Shown here in pieces: positions 34,442-43,585 of a stretch of 64,000 bases of DNA (position 1 is the stretch's first letter; every line of letters starts with the position of its first letter). A program made the position numbers and the translations under genes. Source of the DNA: Paractinoplanes tereljensis. Its GTDB lineage: Bacteria; Actinomycetota; Actinomycetes; Mycobacteriales; Micromonosporaceae. The notes beneath the pieces were generated by a model that was not told where the DNA came from, made no database searches, and saw only the letters and a program-made list of their open reading frames with translations. The stretch lies in the NCBI RefSeq assembly GCF_016862435.1, contig NZ_BOMY01000036.1:1-64000 (forward strand), given 5' to 3'.

Positions 34442-37400
34442 GTGTTCAACCTTTCCGTACGGGCTACAGCTCTCTCCGTGATCGCCGCCGTGGCGGTTCC
34501 GGTCGCGCTGGCCACGCCCGCGGCAGCGGCCGCCACCGTTGTCACCACCGCAACAACGTCGACAACGTCGTCGGCTCTGCCTGACCCCACCGCCCGCGGA
34601 ACCTACGGGTACAAGGTCATCGAAGAAGCCAAGTTCGGCCTGGCCACCATCCAGGAACCCAACTCCGACGGCACCGCCCCGACGGCCGGCACGGCCGCGG
34701 CCGCCGAGACTGTCGAAATTCGCGGTCAGCTCTACATGCCCGACTTCAGCAAGCGGAAGACCCCGTCGCCGGTGATCGTCCTGGTGCACGGCAACCACGG
34801 CTCGTGCGACTCCGGTCAGGACTCCACGACCGCGTCCTGCGCTCAGTTCAAGCACAACGAGGACGGCTACGCCTACCTCGCCGAGAACCTGGCGACCTGG
34901 GGATACACCACCTTCTCCATCTCCCAGGACCAGCTGATGATGCGGCAGGACGGCAACAAGGGCAAAGGCATGCACAGCCGCCGTACGCTCATCGCCGCCA
35001 CCCTGGACGCCATCACCGCGGCCAGCAAGGCCAAGGGTCTGCCGGTCGACGCGCACACCACCATCGGCACCACGCTCTCCGGTCACCTCGACCTGACCCG
35101 GATCGGCCTGATGGGACACTCGCGCGGCGGTGACGCGGTCACCAGCTTCCTGGCCTACAACAAGATCCGGACCGACGGCCCGCGCTACCCGATCAGCGGC
35201 GTCATCTCGCTCGCACCGGTCGACTACGAGCGCAAGGCGCCGTCCGACCTGCCGTACATGACGATCCTGCCGATGTGTGACGGTGACGTCTCCAACCTGC
35301 AGGGCGCGCGGTTCTTCGAGCGCAGCCAGTACACCGACCCGGACAACCCGTTCCCCAGCATCCAGGTGGAACACCTCGGCGCGATCCACAACTGGTACAA
35401 CACCGTGTGGTACGCCGACGGCGGTGCGGACGGGCAGGCCAACAACGACGCGGCCTGCGGTAACTCGGCCCCGTTCGCGAACACCAACGTGCACCCGAAC
35501 AACCTGCGGCTCAGCGGGGCGGCCAGCTACACCGACCCGGCCCAGAACTACGCGATCGACAACTCCGACCCGCTGAACCCGGCGGTCAACACCAAGATCT
35601 CCGGGGACGCGGCGCGGATGGGCGACCAGGAGAAGCTCGGCCTGGCCACGATGGCCGCCTTCTTCCGCCGGTACATCGGTGGTGAGGGTGCGTTCGAGGC
35701 GTACCTGACCGGTGAGCTGTCGAACACCGCGAGCGGCCTGCAGGTGCCCGCATCGGCCTGCCCGACCAGCGAGTCCGGCACCCGGATCCCGTGCAACGAG
35801 CGGGTCAACACCACGTACTTCGCCGGAGCCGAGGAGCGGGTCGACGTGATCCGCCCCGAGGTGCAGAACCCGCTGACCACGAACGCGCTCGGTGGCTCGC
35901 TGAGCGGGAGCGGTTTTGCCGACCCGTACGCCCAAGCGGCCGGTGTGACGCCGAAGCCGGCGGCGACCGCGCAGGGTTTTGACTGGTGCAACCCGGAGCC
36001 CGGGGAATTCGCGCCGGCCCAGCTCGGAAAGACCGGGCTGCCGACCGCGGCCAAGCAGTGCCCGCTGCCGGCGGCTACCGCGCTCGGCGGCCAGAACGCG
36101 GTCCGGGAGAACAGCCCGATCAACCAGTCCTACGGCCGGCAGCTCGCGCTGGCCTGGGACGCGACCTCGACCGCGAAGCTCACCGCCCAGATCCCGGCGG
36201 CGTCCTCGGACGTCAGTGGGCTCGACGCGCTGTCGCTGAGCGCCGCGGTCAACTTCTTCGACACCCGCAACCCGGGCGCCGACAACCGCGGTGACAACAC
36301 CAAGACCGGGACCACCGAGGCTCCGATCTGGGCGAACGAGAAGCCCACGTCGTACGACCCGACGTCGACGACGCAGAACTTCGTGATCGCATTGACCGAC
36401 GCGTCGGGGCACGAGGCCACGGTGGACGCCGGCGACCCGCGCTGGGGCAACGCCCTGCACATGTCGACCGGCACCAACACGCCGAACACGCACATCGTCC
36501 TGGACCAGATCCGGGTGCCGCTGAGCGAGTTCACCAAGCAGGGCTTGAACACCTCTGCCGTTTCGAAGATCGAGTTCCGCTTCGGCGAAGGTGCCATGCC
36601 GAAGTCCGGCTCGATCCAGGTGGCGGACGTGCGCTTCCAGGAGGCCAAGTCCGGCAAGCAGATCATGTCGGACGGGGTCACCAAGGCGAACGGTGCCGGT
36701 TACGGCCGCTACGCCTCGGGCGGGCCGACGCCGGCCGCACTCCTGCCGACGACGAACACCGTGCAGCTCGCCGACACCGGCAACGTCTGGACCGTCGACG
36801 ACGACAAGCAACAGTGTCCGAACGCGCAGTTCAGCAAGATCCAGCAGGCGGTCGACTACGCGTCACCGTGGGACACCATCGTGGTCTGCGCCGGCACCTA
36901 CCAGGAGTCGTCGACGCCGGTCAACGCAGCCGCCAACCCGGTTCAAACAGGTGCGAAGAACGGCCTGACCATCAACAAGCCCCTGAAGATCAAGGGCGCC
37001 GGTGCCGACAAGGTGACCATCGAGCCCGACCAGTCGCTGGCCACCCTGGCCGGAGACACCCCGTACCTGCGGGACGGCGGCGGCAACGTGATCACGGTGT
37101 CCCGGCAGTCGCTCGGTTCCACCGACACCAACGAGATGTTCGTCGACATCTCCGGCGTCACGGTGACCTCGGGCAACGTCTGGGCCGAGGCCGGCATCGC
37201 GTACTTCGGGGCGGCCGGCCGGGTTTCCGAGTCGGTCGTCGGGCCGCTGAAGGTCGCGGCTACCGACGAGGAGAAGGCCGCACACCCGCACGGCTGGGGC
37301 ATCGTCAAGACCGGGCTGATCCAGGGCGCCAGCGCCTCGACCGTGCAGACCGAGCTCACCGTCGCCGACAGCGTCGTCACCGGGTACCAGTCCGGCGGCA

Positions 37401-38383
37401 TCCTGTTCGACGGTGCCCGCGGCAAGGACGGCGCCGCCGACAACACGGTGCGGACCGGCATCATCCAGCACGGTTACGTGACGGACACCGTGGTCAAGGG
37501 TGTCTCGACGGCCGTCGGTGTGAAGTACACGAGCGGTTTCGACGGGTTCGTGGACGACAGCCGGATCACCGGGAACGCGACCGGCATCCTGCTGGCCGAT
37601 TCCGGCACGGTGACCGCGTCCGGCGACATCATCACCGGCAACGGGTACGCGGCGTACAACGCCGGGGCCGACGGCACGACCGAGCGGGACGGGGCGCCGT
37701 TCACCATCTCGCGCAGTTACTTCGGTACCGGCAAGCCGCCGGTGTCGGCCACGGTCATCGTGTCCAAGCCGCTGTCCTCGGCGCCGAAGTCGGTGCCCGC
37801 GTCGGTCGGCCGGGTGGTCGACAAGGACCCGACCGCCGAGGTGGCCGACCCGGCCTCCGGGGCGAAACTGACCGTCGGCACCGCCGTCACCCCGCTGATC
37901 CGCGGCACCGACGACTTCGGCATCGCCTCGGCGACGTTGCTGGTCAACGGCAGCAAGGTCGGCACGTCGACGACCACGCCGTACGGCTTCAGCTGGACCC
38001 CTTCGTTGAAGGAGGCCGGCAAGAAGGTCACCTTCCAGGCGCTCGTCGTCGACTCGTCCGGGAACAAGACCTGGTCGAAGACGGTGACCGCCACGGTGGC
38101 CCCGGTGCCCACGGTGACCGTCACGAAGGTCAGCACGGACGCCAAGTCCGGCACGGCCGCCGTGACCATCGCGGTGAACATGCCCGGCACGATCACCCTG
38201 TCCGGCGACAAGGTGCTCACGGTGACCAAGAAGGTGGGCGGGGCGTGCTCGTCCACGCTGACCGTCACGGTCGCCCCGGCCTACCAGGAGATCCTGAAGA
38301 AGACCGGGAAGCTGGACGTGGACCTGACGGTCGCGTTCGAGGGTGCGACCCAGTCCCTGAAGGTGACCCTCGTCAAGAAGTAA
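34442..38383 (+). CDS. Giant secreted alpha/beta hydrolase fused to beta-helix and Ig-like domains
   Basis: A 1313-residue secreted protein of unknown substrate. The GTG at 34442 opens a signal peptide (about 1-31); the longer in-frame start at 34367 gives no signal. An alpha/beta-hydrolase domain covers about 55-460: VIVLVHGNHG oxyanion region, Ser227 in GHSRGGDAV, likely Asp in PMCDGDV, likely His in GAIHNWYN. A Pro/Asp-rich region to about 780 is followed by a right-handed beta-helix (about 780-1100: SKIQQAVDYASPWDTIVVCA, ITGNATGILLADSGTV). An Ig-like domain (about 1130-1220) and a final beta domain end the protein. It is divergent from lcp with a shared promoter region. A polyester, ester-containing polymer or plant surface is a possible target. 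Confidence 0.82.
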   Translation: MFNLSVRATALSVIAAVAVPVALATPAAAAATVVTTATTSTTSSALPDPTARGTYGYKVIEEAKFGLATIQEPNSDGTAPTAGTAAAAETVEIRGQLYMPDFSKRKTPSPVIVLVHGNHGSCDSGQDSTTASCAQFKHNEDGYAYLAENLATWGYTTFSISQDQLMMRQDGNKGKGMHSRRTLIAATLDAITAASKAKGLPVDAHTTIGTTLSGHLDLTRIGLMGHSRGGDAVTSFLAYNKIRTDGPRYPISGVISLAPVDYERKAPSDLPYMTILPMCDGDVSNLQGARFFERSQYTDPDNPFPSIQVEHLGAIHNWYNTVWYADGGADGQANNDAACGNSAPFANTNVHPNNLRLSGAASYTDPAQNYAIDNSDPLNPAVNTKISGDAARMGDQEKLGLATMAAFFRRYIGGEGAFEAYLTGELSNTASGLQVPASACPTSESGTRIPCNERVNTTYFAGAEERVDVIRPEVQNPLTTNALGGSLSGSGFADPYAQAAGVTPKPAATAQGFDWCNPEPGEFAPAQLGKTGLPTAAKQCPLPAATALGGQNAVRENSPINQSYGRQLALAWDATSTAKLTAQIPAASSDVSGLDALSLSAAVNFFDTRNPGADNRGDNTKTGTTEAPIWANEKPTSYDPTSTTQNFVIALTDASGHEATVDAGDPRWGNALHMSTGTNTPNTHIVLDQIRVPLSEFTKQGLNTSAVSKIEFRFGEGAMPKSGSIQVADVRFQEAKSGKQIMSDGVTKANGAGYGRYASGGPTPAALLPTTNTVQLADTGNVWTVDDDKQQCPNAQFSKIQQAVDYASPWDTIVVCAGTYQESSTPVNAAANPVQTGAKNGLTINKPLKIKGAGADKVTIEPDQSLATLAGDTPYLRDGGGNVITVSRQSLGSTDTNEMFVDISGVTVTSGNVWAEAGIAYFGAAGRVSESVVGPLKVAATDEEKAAHPHGWGIVKTGLIQGASASTVQTELTVADSVVTGYQSGGILFDGARGKDGAADNTVRTGIIQHGYVTDTVVKGVSTAVGVKYTSGFDGFVDDSRITGNATGILLADSGTVTASGDIITGNGYAAYNAGADGTTERDGAPFTISRSYFGTGKPPVSATVIVSKPLSSAPKSVPASVGRVVDKDPTAEVADPASGAKLTVGTAVTPLIRGTDDFGIASATLLVNGSKVGTSTTTPYGFSWTPSLKEAGKKVTFQALVVDSSGNKTWSKTVTATVAPVPTVTVTKVSTDAKSGTAAVTIAVNMPGTITLSGDKVLTVTKKVGGACSSTLTVTVAPAYQEILKKTGKLDVDLTVAFEGATQSLKVTLVKK

Positions 38384-38393
38384 GCAAACCCCA

Positions 38394-38425
38394 GCGCCGG
38401 GCGGACAACACTGTCCGCCCGGCGC
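38394..38425. terminator. Bidirectional hairpin terminator
   Basis: GCGCCGGGCGGACA and its exact complement surround the loop ACAC, between the convergent giant hydrolase and the HlyD-like gene. Confidence 0.8.
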
Positions 38426-38432
38426 GGGGCCG

Positions 38433-39164
38433 TCACCGCAGGGCAACCAGTTTCGGGCCCGCGGGGCCGGTACGGGTGTCGACCGCGCCGGTGAAGCGCA
38501 TCCCCGGCACCAGGTCACGCACCTCGGTGGCGCTGGCCGGCAGCAGCACCATCCGTAGGAATCCGGGAGCCGCACCGGCCTCGTCGGCGCCGGTGACCCG
38601 GGGCACGATCCGCTGGACGGTCGCCTTGACCGTGCGGTCGAGCCCCTTGGCCTCGAGCTTGGCGACCATTCCCGCACTCAACTCGGGCAGATCCGCCACC
38701 GGCACATCGGTGATGAAGGTCAGTTCGGCCGGGTCGTACAGCTCCACGAACGGCTGTCCCGGTTGCAGGGTGCTGCCCATGGTGACCGGCTGGTCGACGA
38801 CGATGCCGTCCCGCGGGGCGACCAGGGTCAGCTTCTTCAGAACCGGCTCACCGTCGGAATCGGTCGTGGTCACCTCGACCACGCCGAGCTTGGCACCCGC
38901 CTTGACCACCTGCTCGGCCCGCACCGAGACCTCGGTGACCTGGCCCGGCCGGGGCGTCTCGACCGGGATCGGCTGTGCGGTCAAGGTGACCGTCCCGAGG
39001 TCGACGAGGGCCGCGTCGGTCTTCCGGATGGCGGTCAGCCGGACGAAGACCACCACGGCGGCGGCCACCATGAACAGCACGATCAGCCGGGCCCGCCATC
39101 GGCCCGGCGGCTTCCGGGGTTTTTGCGGCGTGACGGGCGCCTCGGTGACGGCCGATTGGGTCAT
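38433..39164 (-). CDS. HlyD-like membrane-anchored protein of the beta-glucan set
   Basis: A 243-residue protein with one N-terminal membrane segment (about 26-43, LIVLFMVAAAVVVFVRLTA) and an outside part resembling membrane-fusion proteins. A split lipoyl/biotinyl-type hairpin is visible (PGQVTEVSVRAEQVVKAGAKLG, seen only in part, and LVAPRDGIVVDQPVTMGSTL). A beta-barrel segment (TFITDVPVADLPELSAGM) follows. Gram-positive cells lack an outer membrane to span, so a structural or guiding role for the nascent polysaccharide is more likely than export. Its ATG overlaps the glycosyltransferase stop by 4 bases. A similar pairing of membrane-fusion-like BgsB with synthase BgsA makes mixed-linkage beta-glucan in Sinorhizobium. 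Confidence 0.8.
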   Translation of the reverse strand: MTQSAVTEAPVTPQKPRKPPGRWRARLIVLFMVAAAVVVFVRLTAIRKTDAALVDLGTVTLTAQPIPVETPRPGQVTEVSVRAEQVVKAGAKLGVVEVTTTDSDGEPVLKKLTLVAPRDGIVVDQPVTMGSTLQPGQPFVELYDPAELTFITDVPVADLPELSAGMVAKLEAKGLDRTVKATVQRIVPRVTGADEAGAAPGFLRMVLLPASATEVRDLVPGMRFTGAVDTRTGPAGPKLVALR

Positions 39165-40837
39165 GACGACTCCCCTCTGCGGGTGTGGACGATGGGCTCG
39201 CCGGCGGCGTCGGCCATGGCGGAGCCGATCAACTCATCGGACTCCTCCCAGCGGGCCGGCCAGGGCAGCGCCCGGGCCAGCAGGGCACCGGCCTTGCGCC
39301 GTTCCAGCCGCTCCTTGATGACCCGGGGCGCGATCACCGCTTCGGCGATGATCCGGCCCAGGACGAGGACGTAGATGGAGGCCCAGGCGATGGACAGCCC
39401 GACCGCCGCCACGTCGGTGCCGAGAAGTGGCAGCGTGCTGATCCCGACCGCGATGGCCAGCGCGTTCAGCAGGAACAGGGCGACGTGCGGCAGGACGAGC
39501 TGAACCCCGGGCAGCCCGGTCGCGCCGGAGTTGGTGACCGTCCACTTGACGTGCCGCTTGAAGATCGCCATGACCAGGGCCCGCACGTGGATCGGCGCCG
39601 CGCCGATGCTGGTGACGATCGCCGAGAGCTTGAAGCCGCCCAGCTGGACAATTGTCACGATCATGATGAGGACGTAGAACGGCGCGTAGTGCACGAGCCA
39701 GGTGCTCATGTCCGCCCGGATCGGGCTCAACCCGAAAAGCAGGTACACCGCCGGGAGACACATCAGGATCAGGGCCGCCAGCGACAGCAGGTAGTTGATG
39801 CCGGCCAGCAGGTACTGGAAGCGCTGGTCGATGGTCAGCACGCTGCGCCGCAGCAGACCACCGCGCAACATCACCTCGAATGCCCCGTACGCCCATCGGA
39901 ACTGCTGTTTGAAATAGGGCAGGAGGCTGTCCGGCGCGAGACCACGGGCCAGCACCTCCGGCACGAAGAACGAGCGCCAGCCGCGGCGGTGCAGCTCGAT
40001 CGAGGTCCAGATGTCCTCCGAGTTGCTGGCCGTGTGCATGCCGACGATCTCGCGCAGTGCCGTCCGCCGGAAGATGACGTTGGTGCCCACGCAGAAGACC
40101 GCGTTGAAGTGATTGCGGCCGGGCAGGACGAGCTCGTAGAAGATCCGCTGGGACTCGGCCGACCCCTGGGCCACCAGGCCCTTCGCGCTCGGGAAGGCCT
40201 GCGGCGTCTGCACGAACGCCACCTTCTCGTCCTGCATGTGCGGCAGCGCGCGCAACAGGAAATCCGGGCTGGGCACGTGGTCGGCGTCCAGGATGACCAC
40301 GAACTCGCCATCGGTACGGCGTAACGCCGCGTTGATGTTGCCGGCCTTGGCGTACACGTGCTCGGTGCGGCGCAGATAGCCGACCTTCTCGGCGAAGCAG
40401 GCGTCCCGCAGCGCGTCGCTGTTGCCGTCGTCCAGGACCCAGGTCTTGTGCGCCGCCCGCATGTCCCGGGCCGCCCGCACGGTGACCAGAACGATCTCGA
40501 GCGGCTCGCCGTAGACGGTGATGAACACGTCGATCGAGGGCGCCAGGGCTCCGGTGGTCAGCCGGCGCCGCCACGCGTAGACCTCCGGTGGGTCCGGATG
40601 CTGGGTGTGCGCCAGCACGGTCCACCACATCGCCAGCGCGTTGAGGATCGTGATGCCCTCGGCGAACAGGACCAGCCCCCAGATCCAGGTGTTCCCCCGG
40701 TACGCCGGGTTCAACAGGAAGATCATGTAGAACACCGTCACGCACAGGGCGACGAACACCACGAACCGGGTCGATCGCTGGATGGGCTGCCAGGACAGCT
40801 CCTTGACGGGCCCGATCCGGGCCGGAATGAGACTCAT
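39161..40837 (-). CDS. Processive GT2 glycosyltransferase, cellulose/beta-glucan synthase type
   Basis: A 558-residue membrane enzyme that should polymerise a nucleotide sugar, probably UDP-glucose, into a beta-glucan and thread it out. Two N-terminal membrane segments (about 25-43 and 50-75) precede the catalytic loop. All processive GT2 landmarks are seen: Asp136-Asp137-Gly, D184-A-D186 (ILDADHVPS), Glu274-Asp275 (SEDIW) and the Q311-QFRW315 chain-holding motif. Four or more membrane segments follow (about 343-370, 385-405, 450-475, 480-505). No PilZ domain is visible at the C-terminus. It overlaps both neighbours by 4 bases. Cellulose, curdlan-like or mixed-linkage glucan are all possible products. 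Confidence 0.9.
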   Translation of the reverse strand: MSLIPARIGPVKELSWQPIQRSTRFVVFVALCVTVFYMIFLLNPAYRGNTWIWGLVLFAEGITILNALAMWWTVLAHTQHPDPPEVYAWRRRLTTGALAPSIDVFITVYGEPLEIVLVTVRAARDMRAAHKTWVLDDGNSDALRDACFAEKVGYLRRTEHVYAKAGNINAALRRTDGEFVVILDADHVPSPDFLLRALPHMQDEKVAFVQTPQAFPSAKGLVAQGSAESQRIFYELVLPGRNHFNAVFCVGTNVIFRRTALREIVGMHTASNSEDIWTSIELHRRGWRSFFVPEVLARGLAPDSLLPYFKQQFRWAYGAFEVMLRGGLLRRSVLTIDQRFQYLLAGINYLLSLAALILMCLPAVYLLFGLSPIRADMSTWLVHYAPFYVLIMIVTIVQLGGFKLSAIVTSIGAAPIHVRALVMAIFKRHVKWTVTNSGATGLPGVQLVLPHVALFLLNALAIAVGISTLPLLGTDVAAVGLSIAWASIYVLVLGRIIAEAVIAPRVIKERLERRKAGALLARALPWPARWEESDELIGSAMADAAGEPIVHTRRGESS

Positions 40838-41769
40838 CGGCTGCTGCTCCTCACCGAGCTCGTGTAAACGGCGACCCGGTCCACCAGAAGAGGCACCCCG
40901 GGCTTCGTCGCGGCGGTGGCGCCGCCGCCGAACGCGTTCGGGAAGGCGCCTCCGATGGCGACGTTGAGGATCACGAAGAAGCCGTGCTGGTTGGCCTGCT
41001 CCCAGGTCGCGGCGTCGACCCGGTCGGCCTTGACGGTGAAGGTGTTCTTGTCGTCGACGTACCAGCGCAGCTCTTCCGGGGTGACGCCACGGTCGAACTC
41101 CAGGGCGTAGGTGTGGAATTCGCTGCGGCAGCCCGCACATGCCTGCTCACCACTGCCGATGCCGGTCGGCTCCCCGCAGGGACCGCCGACCGGCTCGCCG
41201 CAGTGCAACGTCTGCCACACCGAGTCGTGGCCGTTGGCCGCCTCCATCACGTCCCACTCGCCGACGTGCGGCCAGTTCGCCGAGCCCACCGGCCGGGCGG
41301 GCGCGCCGAGAGCCCAGAACGCCGCCCAGTACCCGGCCGCCTCCGCACCGGTGACGTCGGGCTGGCGCAGGACGGCCTCGATGCGAAGCTTCCCGCCCGG
41401 CGGCGCGGCGAAATCGGTACGCCGGGTCTCCACCCGGCCGGAAGTCCAGCTACCCACACCCGCACCGGTGCGCAGCGGCACGATCGCGAGATGGCCGTCG
41501 CCGTCGAGCCGGACGTTCTCGGTCCGGTCGGTCATGACCTCGATCTCGCCGGTCCCCCACCCGGCCGCGCCGCCGGGGTAGCCGGTGCCGGTGGCATGCA
41601 GCCAGTTCGCGGCGGACGGCGCGCTGCCGGCCGGACCGGCGAAATCGTCACTCCACACAGGCGTCCACCCGGGAGCCCCGGCCGGCGCCTCAGGCGTCGT
41701 GCACGAAGCGGTCCCCAGCAGCAAAAACAGGCCCAGGAGGGTACGTCGAATCTGGATCACAAAAGCCAA
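40834..41769 (-). CDS. GH16 beta-glucanase-type lipoprotein
   Basis: A 311-residue glycosidase of the laminarinase/lichenase family, held at the outer membrane face by a lipobox (LLLGTASCTT). The GH16 active site is the ExDxxE pattern in VGEWDVMEA, with both Glu residues and the Asp present. Further family signs are GKLRIEAVLRQPD and a late QHGFFVILNVAIGGAFPN. It is the first gene of a three-gene operon ahead of the GT2 synthase. Such a glucanase could trim or release the polymer, much as cellulase BcsZ does in cellulose systems. Its substrate preference (beta-1,3, beta-1,4 or mixed) would report on the synthase product. Confidence 0.9.
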   Translation of the reverse strand: MAFVIQIRRTLLGLFLLLGTASCTTPEAPAGAPGWTPVWSDDFAGPAGSAPSAANWLHATGTGYPGGAAGWGTGEIEVMTDRTENVRLDGDGHLAIVPLRTGAGVGSWTSGRVETRRTDFAAPPGGKLRIEAVLRQPDVTGAEAAGYWAAFWALGAPARPVGSANWPHVGEWDVMEAANGHDSVWQTLHCGEPVGGPCGEPTGIGSGEQACAGCRSEFHTYALEFDRGVTPEELRWYVDDKNTFTVKADRVDAATWEQANQHGFFVILNVAIGGAFPNAFGGGATAATKPGVPLLVDRVAVYTSSVRSSSR

Positions 41770-42061
41770 CCTCGGTGATCGGGAACAGGAGTCACCGAGG
41801 TCTAGGGCTTAACCCACGCTACAACGATCCCCATGAGCTCGCAGCGCGGAGCACCTCGCGCGCACAACCTCGTCGTCGCACTCGGCGAACCGGGCAGAGC
41901 CGGGCCAGCAGGGTCGCCTTACATTGACGCTGGTCAAGGCATGAAAGTATCGATCTAACCACCCCAAGTTTCCCTCCCATTCACCGATGCTTTACCCCCG
42001 AATCGAAGGCTTCCTGAGTACCCGATTTCTGTTGTCGGCGCACCCAGGAGAGTGTCCAATC

Positions 42062-43549
42062 ATGACCATTTCTCGTCGTCAGATCCTCAGTGGAGGAGCT
42101 GCGGCCGGAGTCGGCCTGACCGTCGCCGGAGCACTGCCCACGCTCGCGGAGCCCGCGGCCGCGCACAGCTCGCACGGACACGGCGGCCGGCCGTTCCCGC
42201 CGTTACAGGACGACCCGAACGGCATTCTGGCCCTGCCCGCCGGCTTCTCCTACAAGATCGTGACCCGAGAGGGCGTAAGTGATCTTTCGTCGGGTCAGGG
42301 AAAGACGCCCGCCTATCACGACGGAACCGGCGTGGTCGCGGCCGGGCGTAACCGCCTGACGATCATCCAGAACCACGAGCTGACGCCGCACATGTCCGCC
42401 CACGGCGTTCCGCACATCGCCGGAACCGTCTACGACCCGGGCGCGCCCAACGCCGGCGGCTGCACGGTGATCCACACCGACGGCCACGGGACGCTGGTCT
42501 CCGAGTGGGTCGGCATCTCCGGCACGGTGCGCAACTGCGCCGGCGGCGTCACCCCGTGGGGCACCTGGTACACCTGCGAGGAGACCTTCATCAACGCGGG
42601 CACCGCCTGGACGGCCGGCACCAACACCGGCACCTACGCCAAGGACCACGGGTACGTGTTCGAGGTGCTTCCGGGCGACTCGAAACACCAACTGCCCAAG
42701 CCGATCAAGGCATTCGGGCGGTACGACCACGAGGCGCTCGCCGTCGAACCGAGCCTGCAGCGCGTCTACCTCTCCGAGGACGCGAGCGGCCCGACCGGCC
42801 TGTTCTACCGGTGGACCGCGCCGCACGGCGTCCGGCTGCGCGAGGGTGCCGCCAACTGGCTCGGCGACACCGCCGGCAAGCTGGAGGCGATGCAGATCCG
42901 CCTGGACGACGGCAGCATCCTGCCCGACGTCGCCTACCTGACCTCGGCGCAGATCGGGCGGCCGTTCAAGGTCACCTGGATCGAGGTGCCGGAGCGGGAC
43001 GCCAGGACCACGCCGATCCGCAAGCAGTTCGCCGACGGCACGGTCACCCGCGGCAAGAAGTTCGAGGGTGTCTGGAGCACGGGCAAGGGCTGTTACATCG
43101 TCAACAGCTTCGCGTTCGCCGACGCCGACCTGCCCGCCGACGCCACCCGGCACGACGGCATGGTCTGGTTCTACAACTACGCCGACCAGACGATCACGCT
43201 GACCACGTACTTCCCGCACAACCCGGCCGCCGAGGGCGAGGGCGCCTTCCCGAAGTACGCCGACCTGACCTTCGACGGTCCGGACAACGTCACGGTGACC
43301 CCGTGGGGCACGCTCGTGCTGGCCGAGGACGGCGTCAAGGCCTCGCACGTGCTGAGCACGGTGCCGGGCGGACCGACCTACGCGATCGCCCGCAACATGA
43401 TCAGCAACGGCACCTCCAACGGTGCACCGACGTACTCCGAGTTCACCGGCCCGACCTTCTCGCCGGACGGCAAGGTCCTCTTCGTCAACATCCAGGTTCC
43501 GGGCATCACGCTCGCGATCACCGGCCCGTGGGAGAAATACCTCGGCTGA
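42062..43549 (+). CDS. PhoX-family (DUF839) secreted phosphatase-like protein
   Basis: A 495-residue protein exported by the twin-arginine route (SRRQILSGGAAAGVGLTVAG). The ATG at 42062 follows AGGAGAGTG; an earlier in-frame start would place 25 extra residues before the Tat motif. The body matches the PhoX/DUF839 beta-propeller group: GVTPWGTWYTCEET, FGRYDHEALAVEP, VYLSEDASGPTGLFYRW, and a late FSPDGKVLFVNIQVPG. PhoX enzymes are calcium- and iron-dependent alkaline phosphatases. No repeated Pho-box could be recognised in the 292-base region upstream. It is a single gene closed by a long palindrome. Confidence 0.88.
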   Translation: MTISRRQILSGGAAAGVGLTVAGALPTLAEPAAAHSSHGHGGRPFPPLQDDPNGILALPAGFSYKIVTREGVSDLSSGQGKTPAYHDGTGVVAAGRNRLTIIQNHELTPHMSAHGVPHIAGTVYDPGAPNAGGCTVIHTDGHGTLVSEWVGISGTVRNCAGGVTPWGTWYTCEETFINAGTAWTAGTNTGTYAKDHGYVFEVLPGDSKHQLPKPIKAFGRYDHEALAVEPSLQRVYLSEDASGPTGLFYRWTAPHGVRLREGAANWLGDTAGKLEAMQIRLDDGSILPDVAYLTSAQIGRPFKVTWIEVPERDARTTPIRKQFADGTVTRGKKFEGVWSTGKGCYIVNSFAFADADLPADATRHDGMVWFYNYADQTITLTTYFPHNPAAEGEGAFPKYADLTFDGPDNVTVTPWGTLVLAEDGVKASHVLSTVPGGPTYAIARNMISNGTSNGAPTYSEFTGPTFSPDGKVLFVNIQVPGITLAITGPWEKYLG

Positions 43550-43557
43550 GCCGCCGG

Positions 43558-43585
43558 CCCGTCAGGCTCGGCCGAGCCTGACGGG
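43558..43585. terminator. Perfect 28-base palindromic terminator
   Basis: CCCGTCAGGCTCGG is followed at once by its exact complement CCGAGCCTGACGGG. It starts 8 bases after the PhoX-like stop and touches the end of the convergent propeller gene, so it serves both. Confidence 0.8.

Noticed and set aside
41770..42061. Pho box upstream of the PhoX-like gene
   Set aside because: No pair of GTTCACC-like direct repeats could be found in the region.
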